Shown here piece by piece: positions 52,562-60,084 of a stretch of DNA of 64,000 bases. A program made the translations under genes and the position numbers. The DNA lies in assembly GCA_023458595.1 (NCBI GenBank), contig JAEWYT010000057.1, positions 70,775-134,774 of the forward strand. Reading direction: 5' to 3'. The notes under the pieces were generated by a model. That model worked only from the letters and a program-made list of their open reading frames with translations, did no database searches and was not told the DNA's origin. Within the stretch, counting starts at the first letter, position 1. Every line of letters begins with the position of its first letter. This stretch comes from Pseudomonadota bacterium (GTDB taxonomy: Bacteria > Pseudomonadota > Alphaproteobacteria > Rhizobiales > Tepidamorphaceae).

Positions 52562-52957
52562 ATGGAAATCATTCGGGCAGACAGCCGCCAGACAGGTCCC
52601 GGACCGGCCGACTGGTTCACCGGTTCGGTTCAGGTCGAGATGCTCTTCAACCAATTCGACAAGAGCCGTGTCCAGGGCGCGAACGTGACCTTCGAGCCGG
52701 GCGCGCGCACGGCATGGCACACGCACCCGCTTGGACAGACCCTGATCGTCACGTCCGGCCTTGGGCGTGTCCAGCGCTGGGGCGGACCAATCGAAGAAAT
52801 TCATCCCGGCGACGTGGTCTGGTTCGCGCCGGGCGAAAAGCACTGGCACGGGGCCGCGCCGGAATCGGCAATGAGCCATACGGCCATCCAGGAGGTGCAG
52901 AACGGCAAGACCGTGGACTGGATGGAGAAGGTGTCCGACGAGCAATACGGCGCCTGA
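52562..52957 (+). CDS. Cupin-domain protein (mandelonitrile-lyase-like)
   Basis: 131 aa single cupin. Metal motif 1 reads GARTAWHTHPLGQTLIV (His-His...Gln) and motif 2 HPGDVVWFAPGEKHWHGA. It belongs to the family annotated as (R)-mandelonitrile lyase-like or carboxymuconolactone-associated cupins. First gene of an operon with an SDR (38 bp later) and a tautomerase, divergent from a LysR gene. Enzymatic substrate cannot be predicted. Confidence 0.87.
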   Translation: MEIIRADSRQTGPGPADWFTGSVQVEMLFNQFDKSRVQGANVTFEPGARTAWHTHPLGQTLIVTSGLGRVQRWGGPIEEIHPGDVVWFAPGEKHWHGAAPESAMSHTAIQEVQNGKTVDWMEKVSDEQYGA

Positions 52958-52995
52958 TTCCGGCTCCCAACACGGAGATGCGGGTAGGAACAACC

Positions 52996-53739
52996 ATGAT
53001 CAAAGACAAAGTCGTGATTATCACCGGCGCATCGTCGGGAATCGGCGAGGCGACCGCGAAATTGCTCGCGAGCAGGGGCGCCAAGGTCGTCCTTGGCGCG
53101 CGACGCGAAGACAAGCTGAAGCAAATCGCAGACGAGATCGGCAAAGGCGGCGGTCAGGCCGTCTACCAGGTGCTGGACGTCACCAAGCAGTCCGACAACG
53201 ACGCCATCGTCAAGCGTGCCAAAGCCTCATATGGCGGCGTCGACGCCATTTTCCTGAACGCCGGTCTTATGCCGAGCAGTCCGCTCTCGGCCCTGAAGAC
53301 CGACGAGTGGCACGCGATGGTCGACGTCAATATCACGGGTGTCCTGAACGGCGTCGCGGCCGTGCTGCCGACATTCATCGCGCAGAAATCCGGACACGTC
53401 CTTGCAACCTCGTCGGTCGCGGGGCTCAAGGCCTATCCGAACGCCGCGGTCTATGGCGGCACGAAATGGTTCGTGCGCGACTTCATGGAGGTGCTCCGGA
53501 TGGAATCCGCCATGGAGCAGACGAACATACGTACCGCCACGATCTATCCCGCCGCGATCAACACGGAACTGCTGGATACGATAAGCGACAGGCAGACGTC
53601 CGATGCGATGCACGGCCTATACGCCGCATTCGGCATCTCGCCGGACCGGATCGCCGATGTCGTCGCCTACGCGCTCGACATGCCCGAGGACACAACCGTC
53701 AGCGAGTTCACCGTCGGGCCGGCGAGGCAGCCCTGGTAG
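52996..53739 (+). CDS. Short-chain dehydrogenase/reductase
   Basis: 247 aa from ATG at 52996 (ribosome binding site taggaa); an in-frame ATG at 52978 is less well placed. Classical SDR: TGASSGIG at residue 11, NAG motif (LNAGLMP), catalytic Ser in ATSSVAG, YGGTKWFV with Tyr and Lys, then PAAINTEL. Resembles YdfG-type oxidoreductases acting on small hydroxy compounds. Second gene of the LysR-divergent operon. Confidence 0.9.
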   Translation: MIKDKVVIITGASSGIGEATAKLLASRGAKVVLGARREDKLKQIADEIGKGGGQAVYQVLDVTKQSDNDAIVKRAKASYGGVDAIFLNAGLMPSSPLSALKTDEWHAMVDVNITGVLNGVAAVLPTFIAQKSGHVLATSSVAGLKAYPNAAVYGGTKWFVRDFMEVLRMESAMEQTNIRTATIYPAAINTELLDTISDRQTSDAMHGLYAAFGISPDRIADVVAYALDMPEDTTVSEFTVGPARQPW

Positions 53740-53775
53740 GCGCAGGCGACGACGCCGAAGCACAGGAGAACCGCA

Positions 53776-54003
53776 ATGCCGCACGTCATCGTCAAGCTCT
53801 GGCCCGGAAGGACCGAAGCGCGGAAGCAGGAACTCGCCGAAGCCGTCATCAAGGAGGTGATGCAGATCCTCGACTACGGCGAGGCCTCCGTGTCGGTGTC
53901 TTTCGAGGAGATCGACCCGGCGCGCTGGCGCGATGAGGTCTATCTGCCCGACATCGTCGGCCACCCGAACCGGCTTTATAAGAAGCCGGGATATACGATG
54001 TGA
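53776..54003 (+). CDS. pptA: 4-oxalocrotonate tautomerase-like protein
   Basis: 75 aa starting MPHVIVKLWPGR, so Pro becomes the N-terminal catalytic residue after Met removal, with Arg12 following. The length and the FEEIDPARWRDEVYLPDI segment match PptA-type tautomerases. Third gene of the operon with the cupin and SDR; start 37 bp after the SDR stop. Substrate is unknown. Confidence 0.87.
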   Translation: MPHVIVKLWPGRTEARKQELAEAVIKEVMQILDYGEASVSVSFEEIDPARWRDEVYLPDIVGHPNRLYKKPGYTM

Positions 54004-54121
54004 GGAGCAGGAGCGGCGGACCCCGTCATCGCGCCACGCGAGGGCATCGACGCGGGGTGCTTCGGGCCGAGAGCTAAAAACAGGAGTGACCGGCAGGCAC
54101 GACGGCCCTGCCCTCTACCCC

Positions 54122-54778
54122 CTAAAACTCCACCTCCAGCTCGATGATCTCCTCCGGCTCCGCCAGCGCCCCCTCCGTCCACTCCTGCATCAGCGGCCAG
54201 GCGAACACCGTCTCGCAATAGGCCTGGAGCGCCGGCTCCAGCTCCACGGCATAGGTGCGGAAGCGGGTGCAGACGGGGGCGTACATGGCGTCGGCCGCCG
54301 TCGGCGCCTTGCCGAACAGGAAGGGGCCGCCGGAGGCGTCGAGGCACTCGGTCCAGATCGCCCTGATGCGCTCGACGTCGGGGCGGGCGCCGGAGAAGAT
54401 CTTGAAGCTCTGGTGGCGGGCCCTGAGGTTCATCGGCAGCGCGGAGCGCAGGTTGTAGAAGCCCGAATGCATCTCGCCGGAGACGGCGCGGGCATGGGCC
54501 CGGGCGGCCTGGTCCTTCGGCCAGAGGCCGGCCTTCGGGGCGACCTCGTTGACGTACTCGGCGATCGCCAGCGTGTCCCAGACCGTCACCTTGCCGTGCG
54601 TCAGGCGCGGCACCAGCACGGAGGGGGAGAGCAGGAGCAGCTCCTGACGGGTGTCGGGATCGTCGATGTCGACGCCCTGTTCCTTGAAATCGAGCCCGGC
54701 CATGCGGCACAGGAGCCAGCCGCGCAGCGACCAGGACGAGTAGTTCTTCGATGAGATCGTGAGCGTCGCCGCGGCCAT
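54122..54778 (-). CDS. Glutathione S-transferase family protein
   Basis: 218 aa from ATG at 54778 (MAAATLTISSKNYSSWSLRGW). Thioredoxin-like N-domain with a SSWSLRG active-site region and VPRLTHGKVTVWDTLAIAEYV, then an all-helical C-domain (GSMHSGFYNLRSALPMN and FLFGKAPTAADAMYAPV). Cytosolic. Divergent from phaZ with 120 bp between start codons, where a long inverted repeat lies. No specific substrate. Confidence 0.88.
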   Translation of the reverse strand: MAAATLTISSKNYSSWSLRGWLLCRMAGLDFKEQGVDIDDPDTRQELLLLSPSVLVPRLTHGKVTVWDTLAIAEYVNEVAPKAGLWPKDQAARAHARAVSGEMHSGFYNLRSALPMNLRARHQSFKIFSGARPDVERIRAIWTECLDASGGPFLFGKAPTAADAMYAPVCTRFRTYAVELEPALQAYCETVFAWPLMQEWTEGALAEPEEIIELEVEF

Positions 54779-54838
54779 TGCCTGGGAAATCCCCCCTTCG
54801 CCGGCGCGGGATGGCGCGCCTTCCGCGTTTATCTTCTC

Positions 54839-54876
54839 GCAATGCAAAAAAATTCGCACTAGATTTTTTGCAGTGC
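54839..54876. promoter_or_regulatory. Inverted-repeat operator candidate between GST and phaZ
   Basis: Arms gcaatgcaaaaaa (54839-54851) and ttttttgcagtgc (54864-54876) pair with one mismatch over 13 bp. The site ends 22 bp before the phaZ start. A TGC...GCA-rich palindrome at a PHA gene suits a PhaR-type repressor. The right arm with its flank also occurs at the MmgR-like sRNA start. Confidence 0.5.
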
Positions 54877-54898
54877 GGCATCGAGAGGGGAGAAGGCG

Positions 54899-56155
54899 AT
54901 GCTCTACCAGACCTACCAGTTCCACGACGATCTCGTCGCGCCGATGCGGATCATGGCGCGGGCGGTCGGCTACGACCCCGACCGGGCGGGCTGGGGGTCG
55001 GGCGCGGGCGGCATGGGCGCGGCGGGTATCGGCGCGGCGGGCGTCGGCGCGTTGGGGCGGCGGGTCGCGGCGAGCCTCGAGATGATCTCCCGCTTCGAGC
55101 TCAGCCATACGCGGCCGGACTTCGACATCACGCGTGCGCGGGTCGGGGGCCGCGACGTGGCGGTGACGATGGAGGTCGCCCGCGACCTGCCGTTCGGCAA
55201 GCTTCTGCATTTCAGGAAGGACATCGACGTCGAGCAGCCGCGGGTGATGATCGTGGCGCCGCTGTCGGGGCATTTCTCGACGCTGCTGCGCGGCACCGTG
55301 CAGACGATGCTGTCGGACCACGACGTCTACATCACCGACTGGGCGAACGCGCGCGACGTGCCGATGGAGGCCGGGCGCTTCGGCGTCGACGACTACGTGG
55401 ACTATCTCATCTCGTTCCTGGAGACGATCGGGCCGGGCGGCCACGTGCTCGCCGTCTGCCAGCCCTGCGTGCAGGCGCTCGCCGCCGTCGCGGTGATGTC
55501 GGAGGCCGACAATCCCGCGACGCCGCGCACGATGACGCTGATGGCCGGGCCGATCGACGTGCGCGAGAGCCCGACCGAGGTCAACGATCTGGCCAACGGC
55601 AAGCCGCTCTCCTGGTTCCGCCAGAAGCTGATCGCGCAGGTGCCGCGCCGCTATGCCGGCGGGGGGCGGCGCGTCTATCCGGGCTTCGTGCAGCTCTTCG
55701 CCTTCATGTCGATGAACATGGACCGCCACACCAAGGCGCACCGCAAGCTCTACGAGCACCTCGCCGCCGGGGAGAGCGCGGAGGCGGAGAAGATCAAGAC
55801 CTTCTACGACGAGTATTTCGCCGTGCTCGACCTCACCGAGGAGTTCTACATCGAGACCATCGACCGGGTGTTCCAGCGCGCGGAGCTGGCGACCGGCGAA
55901 TTCCGCTACCGCGACCGCGTCGTCGACTGCGGGGCGATCCGCAAGACGGCGCTGCTCACCGTGGAGGGCGGGCGCGACGACATCTGCGCGCTCGGCCAGA
56001 CGGCGGCCGCGCACGACCTCTGCCGCTCGCTTCGCCCGCACCTGAAGCGCCATCATCTGCAGGCCAATGTAGGCCACTACGGCGTCTTCAACGGGAAGCG
56101 CTGGGAGAAGGAGATCTATCCCGTCGTGCGCAACATGATCCTGGCGATGGAATAG
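54899..56155 (+). CDS. phaZ: Intracellular polyhydroxyalkanoate depolymerase
   Basis: 418 aa, ATG at 54899 with ggagaagg ribosome binding site. Matches PhaZ of Rhizobiales/Cupriavidus throughout: MLYQTYQFHDDLVAPMR, APLSGHFSTLLRGTV, DWANARDVP, and the Cys nucleophile in HVLAVCQPC. The acid and base follow in VEGGRDDICALGQT and NVGHYGVFNGKRWE. A Gly/Ala-rich insert (GWGSGAGGMGAAGIGAAG, about 29-53) is unusual in length. It breaks down stored PHB granules in the cytoplasm. Confidence 0.94.
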   Translation: MLYQTYQFHDDLVAPMRIMARAVGYDPDRAGWGSGAGGMGAAGIGAAGVGALGRRVAASLEMISRFELSHTRPDFDITRARVGGRDVAVTMEVARDLPFGKLLHFRKDIDVEQPRVMIVAPLSGHFSTLLRGTVQTMLSDHDVYITDWANARDVPMEAGRFGVDDYVDYLISFLETIGPGGHVLAVCQPCVQALAAVAVMSEADNPATPRTMTLMAGPIDVRESPTEVNDLANGKPLSWFRQKLIAQVPRRYAGGGRRVYPGFVQLFAFMSMNMDRHTKAHRKLYEHLAAGESAEAEKIKTFYDEYFAVLDLTEEFYIETIDRVFQRAELATGEFRYRDRVVDCGAIRKTALLTVEGGRDDICALGQTAAAHDLCRSLRPHLKRHHLQANVGHYGVFNGKRWEKEIYPVVRNMILAME

Positions 56156-56468
56156 CGCGTGGCGGCGGGGCGCCGTCGCGGACGTCTCGTCTGCGGCCCC
56201 GTGGGCCCCGGATCACCTCCAGGGCACGCGTTTGCAAGTGGGGCAGGGCCCGAGCGACAGACAGACGCCTCGTGTCCCGGACCTGATCCGGGATCCATGC
56301 GGCGGCCGCGCCAGGCCGAGACGACGCTTGCGCTCCCCCGGCGGGCCCGCGGCCGCGGGTGAACGCCGCCTGAACGGCGGGTTCAGGTCCGATTCCGGCG
56401 CGCCTTCGTAAAACCCGTTCCGTCCTCGAACGCGGACCCGATCCGCAAAACCCGAAGGAGACGGAACA
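56156..56468. other. Intergenic region between phaZ and the curli locus
   Basis: 313 bp without a credible gene. It contains a REP-like palindrome at 56275-56293 and must hold the promoter of the curlin gene at 56469. Confidence 0.5.
56275..56293. repeat. REP-like palindrome tcccgga-cctga-tccggga
   Basis: Perfect 7-bp arms with a 5-base spacer, a form frequent in rhizobial intergenic DNA. It follows phaZ by about 120 bp. Confidence 0.55.
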
Positions 56469-56903
56469 ATGACCCGCACGACCATCCTCGCCACCGCGAT
56501 CGCCGCCCTCGTCGGCCTCTCGGCCGTCCCGGCGTCGGCCAACGACGTGTTCATCAACCAGACCGGCTTCGGCAACGCCGCCGGCGGCGCGCAGGGCGGC
56601 TGGCACAACACCATCGGCATCCACCAGAACGGCGTCTGGAACGGCGCCGCCAGCCACCAGTTCGGCAACCACAACACCGCCGCGATCGGCCAGGACGGCT
56701 TCAACAACGCCGCCGACACCTGGCAGCAGGGCCACCACAACCAGGCCGGCGTCGGCCAGTTCGGCGCCAACCACACCGCGATCCTGAGCCAGGACGGCAA
56801 CGGCAACATCGCCGCCGGCGTCCAGGTCGGCAACGGCTGCGGCGCGAGCGTCGCCCAGGCCGGCGGCGGCAACGTGGCCGCCTTCGTCCAGGCCTGCCCG
56901 TAA
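56469..56903 (+). CDS. Curlin-repeat amyloid protein (CsgA/CsgB-like)
   Basis: 144 aa. Signal peptide of about 24 residues (ending ASAND). The mature protein is almost entirely about ten 11-residue repeats of pattern xxxxxQxGxxN (INQTGFGN, IHQNGVWN, SHQFGNHN, IGQDGFNN and so on), i.e. about five 22-residue curlin repeats. One Cys pair occurs at the C-terminus (NGCGAS and QACP). Such proteins assemble as extracellular amyloid fibres. It is followed by csgH and a second curlin gene. Confidence 0.9.
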   Translation: MTRTTILATAIAALVGLSAVPASANDVFINQTGFGNAAGGAQGGWHNTIGIHQNGVWNGAASHQFGNHNTAAIGQDGFNNAADTWQQGHHNQAGVGQFGANHTAILSQDGNGNIAAGVQVGNGCGASVAQAGGGNVAAFVQACP

Positions 56904-56913
56904 GGGCCGGGAA

Positions 56914-56938
56914 CCGGGAGGAACGCGGTTCCTCCCGG
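56914..56938. other. Intercistronic hairpin after the first curlin gene
   Basis: 11-bp arms ccgggaggaac / gttcctcccgg with a gcg loop, starting 11 bp after the curlin stop. No T-run follows, so it may stabilise the upstream mRNA 3' end or attenuate read-through into csgH. Confidence 0.55.
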
Positions 56939-56997
56939 GCTTCGCCCCCAACCCTCCCGGGCCTCGCCCCGGCCCCTCCCGCAAAGGAGATTTCGCC

Positions 56998-57411
56998 ATG
57001 ATCGCCACGCACAGGCACATCGCCACCCGCCTCCTGCCGCTGCTCGCCGGCGCGGGCGCCGCAATCGTCGCGGCGGGAACCGTCCTCGCCGACGCCGCGA
57101 CGAGCCCCGCCGCCGACCCGCTCGCCTGCGAGATCCGCGAGACCACCACGGGCGCGATGATCGCGCTCCAGCCGGTCGTCACCGCCGGCAGCGCGGTGTC
57201 CGGCTCCTATTCCTTCAAGGTCACGAGCGCCGGCGGTTCGGGCGGTTCCGACATTCGCCAGGGCGGCGACTTCTCGGCCGGGCCGCAGGCCGAGACGACG
57301 CTCGGCCGCGTCATGCTCGGCAACACCGGGCAGGCCTACGAGGCGCGCCTGACGGTCCGGGCCGACGGCAGGACCGTCGAATGCGCCGGGCGCGTCGGCG
57401 GGGCCGTCTAG
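56998..57411 (+). CDS. csgH: CsgH-like curli assembly inhibitor
   Basis: 137 aa. Signal/transmembrane N-terminus (to about 32), then a compact beta-sandwich: LACEIRETTTGAMIALQPVV, SGSYSFKVTSAG, GGSDIRQGGDFSAG, LGRVMLGNTGQAYEARLTV and VECAG, with one Cys pair. Pattern and length match CsgH, the alphaproteobacterial counterpart of CsgC, which keeps curlins from fibrillising in the periplasm. Sits between two curlin genes, consistent with that role. Confidence 0.82.
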   Translation: MIATHRHIATRLLPLLAGAGAAIVAAGTVLADAATSPAADPLACEIRETTTGAMIALQPVVTAGSAVSGSYSFKVTSAGGSGGSDIRQGGDFSAGPQAETTLGRVMLGNTGQAYEARLTVRADGRTVECAGRVGGAV

Positions 57412-57463
57412 CCGTCCGCACGGCCGGCCGTCCGGCCGTCCCGTCCATCCCCCCGCGAACTCG

Positions 57464-57492
57464 GGCCCCGGTCTTCCGGGGCCTTTTCCTTT
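57464..57492 (+). terminator. Rho-independent terminator after csgH
   Basis: ggccccgg (57464-57471), tctt loop, ccggggcc (57476-57483), followed by TTTTCCTTTCC. Confidence 0.75.
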
Positions 57493-57624
57493 CCGTTCCC
57501 GTTCCGGGCCGGCCGGCGATGAACGCGTCCTGAACATCCGGTTCCGGCCCGGTTCAGCGGGCCCGCGCCATTCTCGTCCCATCGGCCGAGCGAACGGCCG
57601 CCCGGATACCCAGAGGAGACCGAG

Positions 57625-58062
57625 ATGACCCGCACGACCCGCCCCGCCCCGGCCAGGACCATCGCGTTCCTGACCGCCACCGTCCTCGCCGCCGCGATCG
57701 GCGCGGGGGCGCTTGCCACGCCCGCCGCCGCCGGCGGCCAGGTGGCGCTCACCTTCAACGCCCGCGACGCCGACGAGGCGCAGGCGATGAGGATGGGCCT
57801 CGGCCTCTACGCGCTCGCGAACGGCCTGAAGAGCGGCGGCAACATCGTCCAGCGCGGCTTCGGCAACATGGCCGGCCTCGCCCAGGCCGGCTCCGGCAAC
57901 TTCGGCGTCGTCCACCAGGAGGGCGACGGCCACACCGGCACGCTGACGCAGACCGGCAACGGCAACGCCCACGGCCTGTTCCAGTTCGGCGGGAACACCG
58001 GTGCCCACGTCTCCCAGACCGGCAACGGCCAGGCCGGCGCGACCGTCGTGCTCGGGTGGTGA
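57625..58062 (+). CDS. Second curlin-repeat protein (CsgA/CsgB-like)
   Basis: 145 aa. Signal peptide of about 37 residues (ending PAAAGG), a non-repetitive segment to about residue 70 (ALTFNARDADEAQAMRMG), then about six 11-residue xxxxxQxGxxN repeats (NIVQRGFGN, LAQAGSGN, VHQEGDGH, LTQTGNGN, LFQFGGN, VSQTGNGQ). The extra N-terminal segment distinguishes it from the first curlin and could be a nucleator (CsgB-like) feature. Separated from csgH by a terminator, so it has its own promoter. The C-terminus is short and hydrophobic (TVVLGW). Confidence 0.88.
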   Translation: MTRTTRPAPARTIAFLTATVLAAAIGAGALATPAAAGGQVALTFNARDADEAQAMRMGLGLYALANGLKSGGNIVQRGFGNMAGLAQAGSGNFGVVHQEGDGHTGTLTQTGNGNAHGLFQFGGNTGAHVSQTGNGQAGATVVLGW

Positions 58063-58389
58063 GGCGAACCGTGGTCCGGCGCAGCCGGACGAAACGCATC
58101 GCGTTTCGAGCGGCGAACGCGCAAGGCCCGAAGCCGGGCGCCGTGGCGTCTGCGCCCCCTTCGATCTTCACGCCGTCCCCGGGGCCCGGCCCGGGGGTGA
58201 CGCGGGAGCACGAAAAGCGGCGCGGGTCCGGGAGGGTCCGCGCCGTTTCCTGCCTTGCGTGGCGAAGCGGGAAGGGGCGCGACCCCGCCCCAGGTCCTGG
58301 ACGTCGTTGCCGGGCTCGTCCCGGCAATCCATGACCACCGGGCGGGCATCCGCGCTTCCGTGGCCGCCGCAGGGGGCATGGATGGATGA
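58063..58389. other. Intergenic region between curlin and the transposon-like island
   Basis: 327 bp with no coding frame I trust. It holds a GC stem (58218-58225 with 58238-58245) followed by ttt, which could terminate the curlin transcript, and a REP-like palindrome at 58307-58327. Confidence 0.5.
58307..58327. repeat. REP-like palindrome ttgccggg-ctcgt-cccggcaa
   Basis: Perfect 8-bp arms, 64 bp before the left repeat of the transposon-like island. A typical rhizobial intergenic palindrome form. Confidence 0.6.
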
Positions 58390-58584
58390 TTATGCACTTG
58401 GCAAACCAGAATCTGTGGTAGTATGTACGAGTCGCCGCAACCACTGATCTGGATTGCCCCTTAGGCAACGCGGACAAGGCTCGCCGCCGTTTCCATCGAA
58501 CGGGTAGCCGCGACAAACGACGATCTCGACTTCGTCGTATTCATCCGGGCTTGGCAACATCTCGGGCGGATAGGTGATCGACAT
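58390..58584 (-). CDS. Possible small Cys-containing protein
   Basis: 64 codons from ATG at 58584: MSITYPPEMLPSPDEYDE then VVCRGYPFDGNGGEPCPRCLRG, ending in the left inverted repeat. The CxxC pair and acidic N-terminus look protein-like, but the ribosome binding site is poor and no family is recognised. It diverges from the DUF2188 gene. Doubtful. Confidence 0.3.
   Translation of the reverse strand: MSITYPPEMLPSPDEYDEVEIVVCRGYPFDGNGGEPCPRCLRGNPDQWLRRLVHTTTDSGLPSA
58391..58410. repeat. Left inverted repeat of the island
   Basis: Matches the reverse complement of 62221-62240 at 18 of 20 positions. GC content drops sharply to its right. Confidence 0.65.
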
Positions 58585-58608
58585 AGAGAGCACCTGTAGG
58601 AGGTCGAA

Positions 58609-58842
58609 ATGGCCAGAACTCAATATTTTGTCGTGCTTCACAACGGCGAATGGAAAATCAAACTCGATGGCAAGCACTACGGCCCATACAAAACCCAGCG
58701 TGCAGCCATCAGGGATGCCGTGGACGCCGCTCATAAGAGCGGAGAAAAGGGCCTCGATGCTCAGGTCTTAGTGCAGGGAACCGACAACAAGTTCCGGACC
58801 GAATGGACCTACGGCCACGATCCGTATCCGCCACCCGGCTAG
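58609..58842 (+). CDS. DUF2188 family protein
   Basis: 77 aa; ATG at 58609 behind an excellent aggagg ribosome binding site. DUF2188 pattern: YFVVLHNGEWKIKLDGKHYGPYKTQRAAIRDAVDAAHKSGEKGLDAQVLVQGTDNKFRTEWTYGHDPYPPPG, a small beta-rich domain usually found near mobile or phage-like genes. Function is unknown. First plus-strand passenger gene of the island; followed 31 bp later by a 59-aa gene. Confidence 0.85.
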   Translation: MARTQYFVVLHNGEWKIKLDGKHYGPYKTQRAAIRDAVDAAHKSGEKGLDAQVLVQGTDNKFRTEWTYGHDPYPPPG

Positions 58843-58873
58843 ACCACCACAGGCATCCACGACGGAGATACAA

Positions 58874-59053
58874 ATGCCAAATAAAATTACGATCGAAGAA
58901 TTGTACGATCGCGTAATAATGCTTGAAACTGAAATCTCAAACCTTAAAGCCCAATTAAGAAACGTCGCAATGAATGCGGGTATTTCAGGTGTTCAAATTG
59001 AGGCAATCTGCAAAGGCCTAATCGAAAAAGCTATGAAAAATGGCGACCGGTAG
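58874..59053 (+). CDS. Small AT-rich gene, predicted helical protein
   Basis: 59 aa from ATG at 58874 (ggaga ribosome binding site): MPNKITIEELYDRVIMLETE, then a heptad-like segment ISNLKAQLRNVAMNAG, ending KAMKNGDR. Probably a short coiled coil. Codon use is strikingly AT-rich compared with the chromosome. No family is recognised. Spacing and strand suggest co-transcription with the DUF2188 gene. Confidence 0.55.
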   Translation: MPNKITIEELYDRVIMLETEISNLKAQLRNVAMNAGISGVQIEAICKGLIEKAMKNGDR

Positions 59054-59123
59054 TCTTCCGCTCTCCGCAGCCACGTGCAACTAGGCTAGGGGGGGTCGAA
59101 CGCACCAACCATGGATTATAGAA

Positions 59124-59399
59124 ATGGCCTTATTTCTGATCAGCTACGACCTGCATAAAGATCGCAACTACCAGCCGCTCTATGACGCAATGGAAAAACT
59201 GGAGTCCAAAGCGATCCTTGAAAGTGTGTGGATGCTAGAGGTCAACAACACGGCTACCGAGGTCCGTGATTGGCTTCACGACCTCCTGGATGATGACGAC
59301 AAGATATTTGTTATCGAGTTAAGGCCGCAGCATGCTTGGGCAAGCCGAAACTTAGGAACGAGCGTCAACAATTGGATTAGAGAACATAACTCAGTCTAA
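59124..59399 (+). CDS. Cas2/SinR-like small protein
   Basis: 91 aa starting MALFLISYDLHKDRNYQPLY. The first beta strand with YDL, the following helix, ILESVWMLEVNNTATEVRDWL and KIFVIELRPQHAW reproduce the ferredoxin-like Cas2/VapD layout. It is nearest to proteins annotated as the SinR family. No CRISPR array or cas1 lies in the window. It lies tail to tail with the toxin-antitoxin genes, its stop overlapping the stop of the 78-codon frame by about nine bases. Nuclease activity is not established for this group. Confidence 0.75.
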   Translation: MALFLISYDLHKDRNYQPLYDAMEKLESKAILESVWMLEVNNTATEVRDWLHDLLDDDDKIFVIELRPQHAWASRNLGTSVNNWIREHNSV

Positions 59400-59627
59400 C
59401 TGACCGTCGTCATATCCGTCGCGCTCCATCGTCGGAGGCTCAATCCGCGTCTGCTTTGCAGCGCCGACCTTGCGCAGCGCCTCGTCAAACCGCTCTTCGG
59501 ACTCGTCCGTCTCAAGCTCGCGAGCGGCTTCCTTGAAGCGGTCACTCTGACTATCAGCCTCCGAGGCCGTAAAAGTAGTGCGTTGAGAGCTGTTCTGGTT
59601 TGATTTCTGTGACAAGGCCAACCTCAA
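59391..59627 (-). CDS. Small acidic protein downstream of the PIN gene
   Basis: 78 codons with TTG at 59627 (start uncertain; a later TTG at 59615 is possible). Highly charged: DSQSDRFKEAARELETDESEERFDEALRKVGAAKQ, a pattern I have seen in small proteins that follow toxin-antitoxin pairs. It overlaps the end of the PIN-domain gene, indicating coupling. Function unknown. Confidence 0.55.
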   Translation of the reverse strand: MRLALSQKSNQNSSQRTTFTASEADSQSDRFKEAARELETDESEERFDEALRKVGAAKQTRIEPPTMERDGYDDGQLD

Positions 59628-60084
59628 TCAGAAAATGTGGTCCAGACCGATAGTGGCATTTGGTTTCTGGTAGGCCACATGCCGCAGGTAGTCTCCGAGA
59701 GCTTTCCTTCTTCTCGTCCGTAACCAGCGTAAAGCCGTGCGCCAATGCCACGGCCAAAAGCCAAGGATCAGCGGGATCAGGGTTTTTACCGCCAACCTGG
59801 GGCCACAAGAAGTCTGCATTATTTTTCACTGTTTCAAGCTTGGCCCTAACCTCACGGCAAAACTGAACCGACCCGTGCACGACAAGTTCGCGAATATGCG
59901 GTTTCAGTACACGATGCGCGCCTCGGTGTTTCTCAAGTTCTTTGAATACTTGTCGAATTGTCTTAACTCGGCCCGCTTTCGCAAAATCGACAAGACCGGA
60001 ATAAATCGCCGCCGAATCCGTTCGGTGCCAGATGTGCGCCAACACATCTGTATCAACAAGATACGTGGTGCCGCTACTCGACAC
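59554..60084 (-). CDS. DUF4411 / PIN-domain ribonuclease-like toxin
   Basis: 176 aa from GTG at 60084 (TTG at 60090 also possible). The opening YLVDTDVLAHIW carries the first PIN aspartate. Middle VKTIRQVFKELEKH supplies the Glu, and DPADPWLLAVALAHGFTLVTDEKKE carries the remaining acidic residues. This matches the DUF4411 family, usually paired with an XRE-ImmA (COG2856) gene, as here: the two overlap by 11 bases. Predicted Mg-dependent RNase; toxin role is inferred from family pairing. Confidence 0.85.
   Translation of the reverse strand: MSSSGTTYLVDTDVLAHIWHRTDSAAIYSGLVDFAKAGRVKTIRQVFKELEKHRGAHRVLKPHIRELVVHGSVQFCREVRAKLETVKNNADFLWPQVGGKNPDPADPWLLAVALAHGFTLVTDEKKESSRRLPAACGLPETKCHYRSGPHFLIEVGLVTEIKPEQLSTHYFYGLGG

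Noticed and set aside
56998..57411. Naming the 137-aa curli-locus protein CsgC
   Set aside because: Sequence and lineage fit CsgH, the alphaproteobacterial counterpart, better than gammaproteobacterial CsgC.
59124..59399. CRISPR system around the Cas2-like gene
   Set aside because: No direct-repeat array, cas1 or effector gene is seen anywhere in the window.
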